A DNA stretch of 64,000 nucleotides from Actinoallomurus liliacearum (GCF_039542035.1 NZ_BAABHJ010000020.1:186001-250000); one strand, 5' to 3'; shown: positions 23,424 to 31,180, numbered from the stretch's first letter. Numbers and translations: made by a program. Notes: generated from the letters alone by a model not told the origin.

Positions 23424-24839
23424 GTGCAGGACGCCGTATGGAAGATGACGGCCGCCGAACAGGCGGCGGCGGTTCGCGACGGGGACGTGTCGGCGATCGA
23501 ACTGATCGACGGTCACCTGGCGCGCATCGCCGAGATCAACCCGCGCGTCAACGCGGTGACGCAGCTCCTGGCCGAGCGTGCCCGGGAGGCCGCGGCGAGG
23601 ATCGACCGGCGGCGCGCCGCGGGCGAAGAACTGGGCCCCCTGGCGGGCGTGCCGTTCACGGTGAAGGAGACCACCGCCATCGAGGGCGTGCCGACCACGT
23701 TCGGAACGCCGCGTTTCCGGGATCTGATCGCACCGGCCGACGCGCCTCCCGTGGCACGGCTGCGCGCGGCCGGAGCCATACCGATCGGGCACAGCAACGT
23801 ACCCACCATGATCCTCGCGGGCATGCACACCCGCAGCGAACTGTTCGGCGACACCGTCAACCCGTGGGACGCCGGCCGCACCCCGGGAGGTTCGAGCGGC
23901 GGCGACGGGGTGGCCGTCGCCACCGGGATGGCCGCCCTCGGCCTCGGCAACGACTCCGGTGGATCGGTGCGGATTCCGGCCTCCTTCTGCGGCGTGGCAG
24001 CGCTGAAGCCGACCACCGGGCGATTTCCGGCCGACCATCGCGTCATCGGCCCGGACGACCCCGGGCCGGCCTCCCAGATGCTGGTCACCGACGGGCCCCT
24101 GGCCCGAAGGATCATCGACCTGCGGCTCGCGTACGAGGTCCTGGCCGGGACCGATCCGCAGGACCCCCGAGCCGTGCCCGCACCTCTTTACGGTGCGCCC
24201 CTTCGGACGCCGATCAAGGTCGCGGCCGTCGCCGATCCCGGCGGGCACGGCGTGCACCCCACGGTTCGCGGGGCCATCACAGCCGCCGCCGACGCGCTGC
24301 GGGACGCCGGATACGACGTGCGGGAGGTGGCGGACGTACCGCGACTGGATGAGACGCTCGAGGCGTACGGCCGGATCACCGTGACCGAGTTCGCCCCCAC
24401 CTGGCCGGTGGTGCGGACACTGCTCGGCGAAGGAGGAGACCGCTACATCGAGATGGCGATGGAGCGGACTCCGCCCGCGAGTGCCGCGGAGTTGGTGAAA
24501 CTGATGGGTTCCTGGCTGAACATCCGCCGGTCCTGGTCCGAGTTCCTCCACGAGTACCCGCTGCTGGTCGGACCGGTGTTCACCGAGCCGCCCGTCGAGC
24601 CGGGGCTGGAGTCACGCGACCGGGCGGGACGCGATCGGGTCGGGGCGGGCATGCGCCTGTGCACGGTGACCAGCTTCGTGGGCGTACCCGGGGTGGCCGT
24701 ACCGACCGGAGTGACCGACGGGCTCCCGTCGGGCGTGCAGATCGTCGGCCGGGCGTTCCGTGAGGACCTGTGCCTGGCCGCCGCCCAGGAGATCGAGGAC
24801 CGCCTCGGAGTGCTCACGCCGATCGACCCGCGACCATGA
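23424..24839 (+). CDS. Amidase signature family amidohydrolase
   Basis: A 471-residue amidase. The Ser-cisSer-Lys triad is visible: Lys81 in GVPFTVKET, Ser158 in TPGGSSGGDG and Ser181 in GNDSGGSVRIPA. The C-terminal half carries GVPGVAVPTGVTDGLPSGVQ, the usual closing motif. Enzymes of this family hydrolyse aliphatic or aromatic amides; GatA itself is unlikely because no gatB/gatC neighbours are seen. GTG 23424 follows a purine-rich GAGAGGAACGGAAG; an in-frame GTG at 23403 is the alternative. Likely repressed by the divergent TetR. Confidence 0.92.
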   Translation: MQDAVWKMTAAEQAAAVRDGDVSAIELIDGHLARIAEINPRVNAVTQLLAERAREAAARIDRRRAAGEELGPLAGVPFTVKETTAIEGVPTTFGTPRFRDLIAPADAPPVARLRAAGAIPIGHSNVPTMILAGMHTRSELFGDTVNPWDAGRTPGGSSGGDGVAVATGMAALGLGNDSGGSVRIPASFCGVAALKPTTGRFPADHRVIGPDDPGPASQMLVTDGPLARRIIDLRLAYEVLAGTDPQDPRAVPAPLYGAPLRTPIKVAAVADPGGHGVHPTVRGAITAAADALRDAGYDVREVADVPRLDETLEAYGRITVTEFAPTWPVVRTLLGEGGDRYIEMAMERTPPASAAELVKLMGSWLNIRRSWSEFLHEYPLLVGPVFTEPPVEPGLESRDRAGRDRVGAGMRLCTVTSFVGVPGVAVPTGVTDGLPSGVQIVGRAFREDLCLAAAQEIEDRLGVLTPIDPRP

Positions 24840-24904
24840 GCCCGTGCGCGCACCGCTTCGCGCCGCGCGGCCCCGGGAGCGGCTGAGGCGCGCCGCCAAG
24901 CCAA

Positions 24905-24951
24905 GATCCCTGGCGGCCACTGCGTTCTATCCGCAGCGATCGCCAGTGATC
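24905..24951. repeat. Hairpin repeat copy 3 (degenerate)
   Basis: Arms of 20 bp with a 7 bp loop. The right arm CGCAGCGATCGCCAGTGATC is close to copies 1 and 2; the left arm (GATCCCTGGCGGCCACTGCG) has three mismatches to it. It lies between the convergent amidase and lipoprotein genes. Like the other copies it sits at gene 3' ends, consistent with a terminator. Confidence 0.75.
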
Positions 24952-24961
24952 ACTGCGCTCC

Positions 24962-25327
24962 TCAGGCGGGAAGCCTCGGCACGCCGGTGAGCCCCACGAC
25001 CTGCCATCCGCCCTTCCGCTGCTCGGCCGAGCACTGGAACGCGTAGCCCCCCAGCGCGGTCGGCGCCCCCGGCGGACCCGGGGACCGGAAGACGGCGGCC
25101 ACCGAACCCTGGACCGTCGCACGGCCGTGACCGGCGTCGACGTTCACCCGTTCCCCGGAGAACTCCGCCCGGAACTCCTTCAGCCGGTCCTGGACGGCCC
25201 GCTCGCACGCGGCCTTGACCTGCCCCGGCCGGTCGTCCCGCCCCTCGTGACCACTGCCACAACCGGCCGCCACCACGGCGACGAGCAGCCCCAGCCCCGC
25301 CACCGAGAAGCACCTGGATTCCCTCAT
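24962..25327 (-). CDS. Small secreted lipoprotein, unknown function
   Basis: A 121-residue lipoprotein. The signal peptide runs MRESRCFSVAGLGLLVAVVA and ends in the lipobox A-A-G-C, so Cys becomes the lipidated N-terminus. The mature part begins with a Gly/Ser/acidic linker, then an AACERAVQDRLKEFRAEFSG helix and a beta-rich region (ATVQGSVAAVF, GGWQVVGLTGVP). The fold is reminiscent of small NTF2/DUF4878-like secreted domains, but I cannot assign it. ATG 25327 is chosen over ATG 25339 because it gives the standard signal-peptide start; the ribosome-binding site is weak for both. Confidence 0.75.
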   Translation of the reverse strand: MRESRCFSVAGLGLLVAVVAAGCGSGHEGRDDRPGQVKAACERAVQDRLKEFRAEFSGERVNVDAGHGRATVQGSVAAVFRSPGPPGAPTALGGYAFQCSAEQRKGGWQVVGLTGVPRLPA

Positions 25328-25381
25328 ATCCGTGATCATGCCGACGATCGATCGCCGGTGAGCCCCCGTGGCCGCTGTGGG

Positions 25382-26311
25382 TCAGCGGTCGGTGAAGTCC
25401 TGGGGGACCATGACGCGCAGGGCGTTGGGGCGGATGTGGATGCGGAGCGGGGTGCGGCCGCGGATCTCGCCGTCCACGTCGAGCGGCAGGGCGGGGTCGG
25501 TCTCCAGATGCAGGTCGCCGGTGGTGAGGAACGGCTCGTCGTCCACGCTGAGGTAGGACCCGGCGAGGGCGTGCCGGACCGCGGAGCCGACCAGGTGCAG
25601 GCGGCTGCCCGCGCCGAAGCGGTAGGCCAGCAGCAGCCGGTCGTCGATGTCGGCGTCACGGGCGATGCGGCGGCCGCCGTGGAACGCGCCGTTCGCGATG
25701 TTGAGCTGGTGGGTCTCGAACTCCAGCTTCGTGTCGCCGGCGATGATGCGGGCCTGGAAGGGCCGGTGGCCGCGGAGCGCGGCCAGCGCGGTCAGCGGGT
25801 ACGCGCTGCGGCCGAGGTGCCGCTTGAGGCGGTGCGGCACCCGGCCCGCGACCTGCACGGACACGCCCAGGCTGACCATGTTCGTGAAGGCGTCCGGGCC
25901 GGCCTGGCCGAGGTCGACGTCGGCGACCTTGCCCGATCCGAGCGTCGCGAGCGCGCCGTCGAGGTCGCCGGACCAGCCGACGCTGCGGGCGAAGTTGTTG
26001 GTGGTGCCGACGGGCAGCACGCCGAGCGCCAGGTCGAGACCTGCCACGCGCTTGCCGGCGGTGCTCAGCGTGCCGTCGCCGCCGGCGGCGATGAGCAGGT
26101 CCGGCCCTTCGGCGATCGCCTCGTCCAGGGCCCGCGCCAGGCGCTCCGGCCGCCGTACGTTGATCACCCGGGCCACCGCGATGCCCTGCTCGGCCAGCCG
26201 CCGTGGGGCGTGCTCGAGCAGGGCCGCACCGGTACGGGCCCGGGCGTTGATGACGAGGACGGCCGGGCCGCCGCTCCTGATGGCGGCGGTCAGGTCGGCT
26301 TTGCTGCGCAT
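25382..26311 (-). CDS. Diacylglycerol/lipid kinase family protein (YegS/DgkB-like)
   Basis: A 309-residue lipid kinase. The N-terminal catalytic domain holds VLVINARARTGA, the signature AAGGDGTLSTAG and LPVGTTNNFARSVG (nucleotide-binding, conserved GT.N.FA). The C-terminal beta-sandwich contains NIANGAFHGGRRIARDAD and LDVDGEIRGRTPLRIH. Members phosphorylate diacylglycerol, sphingosine or phosphatidylglycerol at the inner membrane face. Length is normal and it stands alone between a lipoprotein gene and the TerC gene, all on the minus strand. Confidence 0.9.
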   Translation of the reverse strand: MRSKADLTAAIRSGGPAVLVINARARTGAALLEHAPRRLAEQGIAVARVINVRRPERLARALDEAIAEGPDLLIAAGGDGTLSTAGKRVAGLDLALGVLPVGTTNNFARSVGWSGDLDGALATLGSGKVADVDLGQAGPDAFTNMVSLGVSVQVAGRVPHRLKRHLGRSAYPLTALAALRGHRPFQARIIAGDTKLEFETHQLNIANGAFHGGRRIARDADIDDRLLLAYRFGAGSRLHLVGSAVRHALAGSYLSVDDEPFLTTGDLHLETDPALPLDVDGEIRGRTPLRIHIRPNALRVMVPQDFTDR

Positions 26312-26361
26312 GCTCCTCGTGATACCAATCGCTGGTCGTTTTTAACGTTCCTTTACGCTCG

Positions 26362-27342
26362 TCAGTCTTCGGCGGCCCGCAGCCGGGCCGGGGCGCGCCG
26401 CCGGGCGTACAGGCTCGTAGCGGTCACCGTCAGCAGCGTTCCGACGATGACGGCGAGGGACAACGGCGTGGGGACCTCCGGGACCTGCGGCCAGGGGCCA
26501 TGTGCCCAGTGCAGCACGAGCTTGACGCCGATGAACGCCAGGATGACGGCTAGCCCGTAGCCCAGGTGGACGAGCTTGCTCAGCGTGCTCTGCAGGACGA
26601 AGTACAACGCCCGCAGCCCGAAGAGGGAGAAGGCGTTCGCCGTGAAGACGAGGTACGGGTCCTGGGTGATGCCGTAGACGGCGGGGATGGAGTCGACGGC
26701 GAACACCACGTCGGCGGCGAACACGGCCACGACGACGAGAGCGAACGGGGTCAGCGCCCGCCGGCCGCCCTGCCGGGCGAACATCCGCGGCCCCTGGTAG
26801 TCGTCGGTCACCGGCATCAGGCGGCGCAGGAGGCGGACCGAGCGCAGCGAGGACACCTCGACGCCGTGGTCCGCGCCCTTGACCGCGTCCTTGAGGATCT
26901 TCCCGGCGGTGACCAGCAGCACGGCGCCGAACAGCAGGAACGCCCAGTCGACCGCCTGCAGCGCCGCCGCCCCGATCGCGATGAAGATCGCACGCAGCAC
27001 GAGGGCGCCCGCGATGCCGTAGAGCAGGACGCGCTGGGTCAGCGCCGTCGGCACCGCGAAGGCGGCGAGGAGCAGCATGAAGATGAACAGGTTGTCCACG
27101 GACAGCGACTTCTCGACCAGGTAGCCGGTGAAGTACTCCGTCCCGGTCGACGCCCCGAACCACTTCCAGGCGAAGACACCGAACAGGAAGGGCAGCGCGA
27201 TGTAGAAGCACGACCACGCCAGCGACTCACGCAGCGAGGGAGTGTGCGGGCGGCGGGTCATGATCAGGTCGACCGCGAACAACGCGATGACCCCGGCGAT
27301 GGTGATCGCCCACAACAGCGGTGATGCGACGGATCCGGACAT
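26362..27342 (-). CDS. TerC-family membrane protein, probable manganese exporter
   Basis: A 326-residue integral membrane protein of the TerC/Alx family with about nine hydrophobic helices. The family's metal-binding acidic motifs are visible: KSLSVDNLFIFMLL in an early helix and ADVVFAVDSIPAVYGITQDP in a later one. ATG 27342 follows GGGAG; upstream frame is leader RNA. Alx and related TerC proteins export Mn2+ in other bacteria. The strongest support for that role is the yybP-ykoY-type leader immediately upstream, a manganese riboswitch. High Mn2+ is therefore expected to switch expression on. Confidence 0.92.
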   Translation of the reverse strand: MSGSVASPLLWAITIAGVIALFAVDLIMTRRPHTPSLRESLAWSCFYIALPFLFGVFAWKWFGASTGTEYFTGYLVEKSLSVDNLFIFMLLLAAFAVPTALTQRVLLYGIAGALVLRAIFIAIGAAALQAVDWAFLLFGAVLLVTAGKILKDAVKGADHGVEVSSLRSVRLLRRLMPVTDDYQGPRMFARQGGRRALTPFALVVVAVFAADVVFAVDSIPAVYGITQDPYLVFTANAFSLFGLRALYFVLQSTLSKLVHLGYGLAVILAFIGVKLVLHWAHGPWPQVPEVPTPLSLAVIVGTLLTVTATSLYARRRAPARLRAAED

Positions 27343-27365
27343 GGAAACTCCCGGCACGTTGAATC

Positions 27366-27475
27366 GGCCGAGGTCTCCTTCACCCGCCGTCACGCGGCGG
27401 ACCGCCGCCCGGGGACCCCATGGGAGGTCCGTCCTGACCGGGTGGGCGCTGGGAAGTACTCCCCTCAAAACCCAC
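27366..27475 (-). promoter_or_regulatory. yybP-ykoY manganese riboswitch
   Basis: Read on the minus strand, the leader of the TerC gene contains the two conserved halves of this riboswitch. The 5' part is GAGGGGAGTACTTCCCAGC with a following GGTCAGGAC. The 3' part is GGTGAAGGAGACCTCGGCC, just 24-40 nt before the TerC start. GC-rich arms (CCCCGGGCGGCGGTCC / CCGCGTGACGGCGGG) lie between them, as expected for P2-P4. The 3' half sits close to the GGGAG ribosome-binding site, so control of translation initiation is plausible. Boundaries are approximate. Confidence 0.82.
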
Positions 27476-27507
27476 CATAGCCAGTCGGACCGCCCGGAGG
27501 CGAACGG

Positions 27508-28332
27508 TCAGGCCCGTCGCGTCAGTGGTGAGTGCCGCTGGAGGAAGCCGGCGACCACGGCGGCGATCGGCTGGGGCGCCTGAAGGTTCAGCAGGTGGTT
27601 CGCGCCGGGGATGTCGGCGTCGGCGCACTGGGTGAAGCGCTGATGCAGGAACTGCCGGCCTTCCTCGAAGAAGGGCCCGCTCCGGGTGCCCAGCACCGAC
27701 AGCACCGGGCCCTGCACGGCGGCGGCGCGTGTCTCGTCCAGCGTCCAGGCGGTGAGGGACGGCGCCTCGGCCCGGTAGAAGAGCTCGGTGTCGCGCACCG
27801 CCAGGTCAAGGGCGTCCGGCCCGGCGGTCGAGACCAGTTCCCGCCAGTCCGGGCCCCCGAGGCCGGCGAATGTCGCACTCGCGGCGCCGGCCATGTCACC
27901 GGCGGCGTAGAGGCTCATGACGGGTTCCATGCCCGCCCTGAACGTGGTCCACGATGGCACCTCGGTCAGGATCGGTTCGAGCAGTGCCAGGCTTCGCACG
28001 CGAGCGGGCGCCGACAGCGCGGCCTCAATCGCGATCACGCCACCGTAGGAGTAGCCCAGCAGGTGCGCGGACGGCAGGCCGAGGGCGTCGAGCAGGCCGA
28101 GGGCGTCGGCGGCCTGCTGCCCGACGCTGATGGGCAGGGCTCGTCCGCCGCTGCCCGCCATCCCACGCCGGTGGTATCGCACGAGTTGCAGGTGCGGGGC
28201 CTGGGCGGCCAGCGCGGCCGCCAGCGGCGCGAGCCCCGTGGCGAGGTTGGAACCGTGGATGAGCAGCAGCGGCTCACCGTGGCCGATCAGCTCGTACTCG
28301 ATCTCGATGTCGTTGACAGGTGCTGTCTGCAT
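27508..28332 (-). CDS. Alpha/beta hydrolase
   Basis: A 274-residue cytoplasmic alpha/beta hydrolase. The oxyanion motif is LLLIHGSN, the nucleophile elbow LLGYSYGGVIAIEAA, and the His lies in DIPGANHLLNLQAPQ. A probable acid is in the VLSVLGTRSGPFF region, although an Asp there is not obvious. The cap segment (residues about 130-200) is helical. Its stop lies 33 bp beyond the riboswitch of terC. It is downstream of the ABM monooxygenase gene on the same strand, so the two likely form an operon opposite a TetR regulator. Confidence 0.85.
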   Translation of the reverse strand: MQTAPVNDIEIEYELIGHGEPLLLIHGSNLATGLAPLAAALAAQAPHLQLVRYHRRGMAGSGGRALPISVGQQAADALGLLDALGLPSAHLLGYSYGGVIAIEAALSAPARVRSLALLEPILTEVPSWTTFRAGMEPVMSLYAAGDMAGAASATFAGLGGPDWRELVSTAGPDALDLAVRDTELFYRAEAPSLTAWTLDETRAAAVQGPVLSVLGTRSGPFFEEGRQFLHQRFTQCADADIPGANHLLNLQAPQPIAAVVAGFLQRHSPLTRRA

Positions 28333-28430
28333 GATGTCTCCCCAGGGCGGGTTCGATCTCGTGCGGTCTCCTGCCGCGCGCCGGCTCAGGGCGCGGCGCG
28401 CGGCAGGCGGTCATCGGTCGCCGTGTCCGA

Positions 28431-28727
28431 TCACTCGCCGGGGAGCTTGGCGGCGATGACGTCGACGTGCTCGATGGAGGGCGACCCGGCGAACAGCTCC
28501 GCCTTGCGCAGCGCATCGCCGTGGGCCTCCAGGTGAGCCTGACGGTCGGCCTCGTCGACGAAGGCGTCGAAGACGGCGAACGTCGTGGGCCCGAGGCGCA
28601 GCGCGGACCAGATGACAGCCAGCCCCTCCTGCCGCACGTGCTCCACGGCCGACTTCAGCAGAGCCTCGACCTCCGGCACCTTGTCCGGCTTGGCCTCGAC
28701 GCGGATGAGCAGTCCTGTAGTGACCAT
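28431..28727 (-). CDS. ABM-domain (quinol-type) monooxygenase
   Basis: A 98-residue single-domain antibiotic-biosynthesis-monooxygenase (ABM) protein, a ferredoxin-like dimer. It reads MVTTGLLIRVEAKPDKVPEV, then HVRQEGLAVIWSALRLGPTT, TFAVFDAFVDEADRQAHL and the SPSIEHVDVIAAKL tail. Relatives such as YgiN oxidise quinols without cofactor; others handle polyketide intermediates or are heme-degrading. The heme-ligand pattern of IsdG is not evident. It is divergent from a TetR gene across a gap with TAGCGATCGCTA boxes, suggesting repression by that regulator and induction by a quinone or aromatic. Confidence 0.85.
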   Translation of the reverse strand: MVTTGLLIRVEAKPDKVPEVEALLKSAVEHVRQEGLAVIWSALRLGPTTFAVFDAFVDEADRQAHLEAHGDALRKAELFAGSPSIEHVDVIAAKLPGE

Positions 28728-28748
28728 CTGTGGCTCCTCCTACTTTTG

Positions 28749-28796
28749 TAGCGATCGTTCGAGAAGTACCGTAACGCACATCTCTAGCGATCGCTA
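28749..28796. promoter_or_regulatory. Two TAGCGATCG operator boxes of the TetR regulator
   Basis: A perfect 12 bp palindrome TAGCGATCGCTA at 28785-28796 ends 4 bp before the TetR start. A partial copy TAGCGATCGTT lies at 28749-28759, 22 bp upstream of the monooxygenase start. The two boxes are 36 bp apart, one at each divergent promoter, as expected for one regulator controlling both directions. Confidence 0.7.
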
Positions 28797-28800
28797 TAGA

Positions 28801-29445
28801 ATGGGAGGCGTGAAAACGGGACGGCCCCGGTCGTTCGACCGCGACAGAGCCCTCGAGGGCGCCATCGCCGTGTTCTGGGAGCACGGCTACGACGCGACCT
28901 CGATCGCCATGCTCACCAAGGCGCTCGGCATCGGCGCGCCCAGCCTCTACGCGGCCTTCGGCGATAAGCGGGCCCTGTTCCTCGAGGCGCTCGACCGCTA
29001 CATCCGCACCTACGGCGCCTTCACCGAACGCGCGCTGGCCGAGGAGCCGAACGCCTACGACGCCGTCGAACGCCTGCTACGCGAGGCGGCGGCCGCCTAC
29101 ACCAGGCCCGACCGCCCACGCGGCTGCCTCCTGATCACCGCGGCGACCAACTGTGCACCCCAGTCCGCCGACATCGTGGCCCGGCTGCGCGGCCTCCGCG
29201 CCATGGGCGTCCGCGCACTCGAAGCCAAGATCGACGCTGCCACGCGCTCGGGAAGACTCCCCGCCCACACCGACGCTCATGTGCTGGCGACCTTCTACTC
29301 GGCCGTCCTCCAGGGCATGTCCGCCCAGGCGCGTGACGGCGCCACGACGAGCGACCTGGAGCAGGTCGCCGAGACGGCCCTCCGCGCCTGGCCGTCGGCC
29401 GCCGACCAGAGGACCGGCGACAGTGGCCTCGCGGCACCGAAATGA
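28801..29445 (+). CDS. TetR-family transcriptional regulator
   Basis: A 214-residue TetR protein. Near the start is GRPRSFDRDRALEGAIAVFW, followed by the HTH with TSIAMLTKALGIGAPSLYAA and FGDKRALFLEALDRY. The C-terminal part includes RPRGCLLITAATNCAPQSAD, typical of the TetR_C subgroup found next to oxidoreductases. ATG 28801 lies directly behind the operator with no ribosome-binding site, so it may be leaderless; GTG 28810 is an alternative but is only 1 nt from GGAGG. Probably represses the divergent monooxygenase/hydrolase operon. Confidence 0.88.
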   Translation: MGGVKTGRPRSFDRDRALEGAIAVFWEHGYDATSIAMLTKALGIGAPSLYAAFGDKRALFLEALDRYIRTYGAFTERALAEEPNAYDAVERLLREAAAAYTRPDRPRGCLLITAATNCAPQSADIVARLRGLRAMGVRALEAKIDAATRSGRLPAHTDAHVLATFYSAVLQGMSAQARDGATTSDLEQVAETALRAWPSAADQRTGDSGLAAPK

Positions 29446-29477
29446 AGGCCCGCCCGCCTTCATCCGGTGCACAGGGA

Positions 29478-29560
29478 AACGGCCGGAAACAGCGCCGCCC
29501 GCGCCGGCTGAAGCTTCGGTGCGGGCGGCGTGGGGGTCAGTTGGAGCTGCGGATCCAGCC
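29478..29560. repeat. Left direct repeat of the XRE cassette (copy of serine hydrolase 3' end)
   Basis: About 83 bp nearly match 31732-31815. Both contain AACGGCCGGAAA, a GC-rich hairpin (here 29493-29530) and TCAGTTGGAGCTGCGGATCC. In the right copy the last element encodes the C-terminus WIRSSN of the serine hydrolase gene; here it is a non-coding remnant between the TetR gene and the unknown gene. The few differences are small indels and substitutions in the loop. It marks the left boundary of a likely insertion. Confidence 0.85.
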
Positions 29561-29564
29561 AGAT

Positions 29565-29912
29565 CTAACCAGCCGGCCGAATCGTGGCGAATTTCGCGCG
29601 CATGGACGGGCCGAGATGGTCAACCAGCCCATATCCGGGCTGGTGCGGCCAGGGCAGGTAGAAGAGGAACGAGGCGACTACCTGGTTCACCTCGCGGACA
29701 TCGAGTCGAAGCTGCTCCTCCAGGAATCGCAGGGTGACCCGCCAGTCCGTCTCGTCCCCTCCGAGGAACGACGAGACAGTCTCCCGGACCACTTCCCAGA
29801 AGAACACGATGGACAAGACGCCGCCTTCGTTGAAGACGTGTGCGTCATACAGATCCTCGAAGCCGGGCACAGCGGCCACGAAGTCCTTCACCAACTGAAC
29901 ATCTCGCTCCAC
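29565..29912 (-). CDS. Hypothetical protein inside the repeat-flanked cassette (possibly DUF7674)
   Basis: A 115-residue soluble protein. It starts VERDVQLVKDFVAAVPGFED, continues LYDAHVFNEGGVLSIVFFWE and FLGGDETDWRVTLRFLEEQL, and ends GYGLVDHLGPSMRAKFATIR. From memory it resembles small actinobacterial proteins grouped as DUF7674, function unknown; this is tentative. GTG 29912 with CAGGGTGG upstream is preferred; a TTG at 29981 would add 23 Arg-rich residues. It is the leftmost gene of the cassette. Coding quality (aromatics, acidic helices, no stops) supports it as real. Confidence 0.65.
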   Translation of the reverse strand: MERDVQLVKDFVAAVPGFEDLYDAHVFNEGGVLSIVFFWEVVRETVSSFLGGDETDWRVTLRFLEEQLRLDVREVNQVVASFLFYLPWPHQPGYGLVDHLGPSMRAKFATIRPAG

Positions 29913-30233
29913 GTGACCACCCTGGCCGTCAGAATAGATCGCCTCCTGCACCCGGCGAGCCCACCGACGACTGTGTCCCAAGACGAGTCCGCGCGCATGA
30001 TCCGCCGCACAATGCCTCGTGCGGTGACCACGGACGCTCGCCGGGTGAGCGACAGCGCCGATGGTGTGAAGCCCATCACCGTGATGCCTGCTTCGCCGTC
30101 GCTGTGGTCACTTCGCCGTCGCCGTGGCCAGGCTTCGTCCCGATCACGCGTTTTGTCCCGTCAAGGCCGACGGCAAGGCTCCGTGCCGCCGGTATGGGGA
30201 CGACGCTGAAAGACCGAGCCGATTGCGATCGGC
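29913..30233. other. Non-coding stretch within the XRE cassette
   Basis: About 320 bp separate the unknown gene from the DUF397-like gene. No reading frame here has a family match or a good start. The base composition is less GC-extreme than the surrounding genes. A short repeat of TTCGCCGTCGC occurs twice (near 30092 and 30112). It may be decayed coding sequence or the promoter of the leftward gene. Confidence 0.4.
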
Positions 30234-30389
30234 TCAGCTTGCCGCAGGGGTCTCCGCAGGCATAGAGCCGTCGGCAACCACTCTGCCACGGACCTCCGCC
30301 TGACCCAGAAGAGCGGCGACTTCGACGCACTCGCCGCCGTTGTTCAAACTCCGTGTTGCCTTACGCCACTCGACACCGCTGAGGTCCAT
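30234..30389 (-). CDS. DUF397-like small protein overlapping the XRE gene
   Basis: A 51-residue frame starts at ATG 30389, overlapping the last 46 bp of the XRE gene in another frame. It begins M-D-L-S-G-V-E-W-R-K-A-T-R-S and continues NNGGECVEVAALLG, the unmistakable first half of DUF397. As in the copy at 2147, the second half lacks the expected RDSKDP-type strand and ends GSMPAETPAAS. DUF397 proteins are small partners of WhiJ-like XRE regulators. Whether the altered C-terminus is functional or decayed cannot be told. Confidence 0.65.
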   Translation of the reverse strand: MDLSGVEWRKATRSLNNGGECVEVAALLGQAEVRGRVVADGSMPAETPAAS

Positions 30390-31180
30390 CGCTCTTCGGC
30401 CACCTTCCTGATGAGGTCCCGTGACATGTGCCCTGGGAGCGTTCTGTTTCGAAGATCGACCAGAACGCGCGAGAGCGTTGCGAGGTCCGCAGGATCGTCC
30501 GTCGCGAGCCCTCGCATAACCGTCTCCACGTAGGCTACTCGGCTCATATCGGCCATCGTCGCGAGGACGAAGCTGCTGCCGTTTCCAGAGTGTTCGCCGC
30601 TGCTGCTTACGACCTGCACCGTCACGTTCGGGCGCTCACTCAGCGAGAGCAGGTGGTGCAGTTGGTCACGCATGGTCTCGGCCGTGCCGACCGGTCGGTA
30701 TAGGGCCTGCTCATCGACCAACAGCGCCACCGTAGGAGCGTTCTCCTTGTCGAAGAGCTTCTGGCGTTCCAAACGCGCGTCCACAGCATCCTTGTTACCG
30801 CCGAGGATCGCCGTCGCGTAGGACGCCGACTGCGCCAGCCCGGCTATCACCGATAGCTGATAACACGTCAACTCGATGGCGTCCGCCTCTATCTGCGGCC
30901 AGTCGAACCAGATCGGCACCGGATGGCCGTCCTCGTTCAGGTCCTCCCACAGGCTGATGAGTGCCCCGCCCGCTTCGAGGAATCCGTCGACGTTCTCAAC
31001 GAACGATCGAGTGGCGCGCTTCTTCCCTGCCTCGATCTTGCTCACTTGCGGAGCACTCACCTTTGTCAGGCGAGCGATTGCCTCCTGCGTAAGGCCTTTC
31101 GCCTCCCGCATCCGGCGCATCTGACGACCGAAGGCGACGAGTGCGGGCGACTCGCGGTAACGCTGACGACGGGGCGGCAT
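30344..31180 (-). CDS. XRE-family regulator with DUF5753 domain (WhiJ-like)
   Basis: A 278-residue regulator. The N-terminal HTH is at about residues 17-70 (MREAKGLTQEAIARLTKVSA, PQVSKIEAGKKRATRS). The DUF5753 domain follows, with WPQIEADAIELTCYQLSVIA, GLAQSASYATAIL, and a NVTVQVVSSSGEHSGNGSSF region. ATG 31180 (M-P-P-R-R-Q-R-Y) is preferred to the longer frame ending at 31282. It is transcribed away from the GHKL ATPase gene and overlaps a DUF397 gene, completing the classic WhiJ/AbaA-type triad known from Streptomyces. It is only distantly similar to the XRE protein at 2317. Confidence 0.88.
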   Translation of the reverse strand: MPPRRQRYRESPALVAFGRQMRRMREAKGLTQEAIARLTKVSAPQVSKIEAGKKRATRSFVENVDGFLEAGGALISLWEDLNEDGHPVPIWFDWPQIEADAIELTCYQLSVIAGLAQSASYATAILGGNKDAVDARLERQKLFDKENAPTVALLVDEQALYRPVGTAETMRDQLHHLLSLSERPNVTVQVVSSSGEHSGNGSSFVLATMADMSRVAYVETVMRGLATDDPADLATLSRVLVDLRNRTLPGHMSRDLIRKVAEERWTSAVSSGVRQHGV

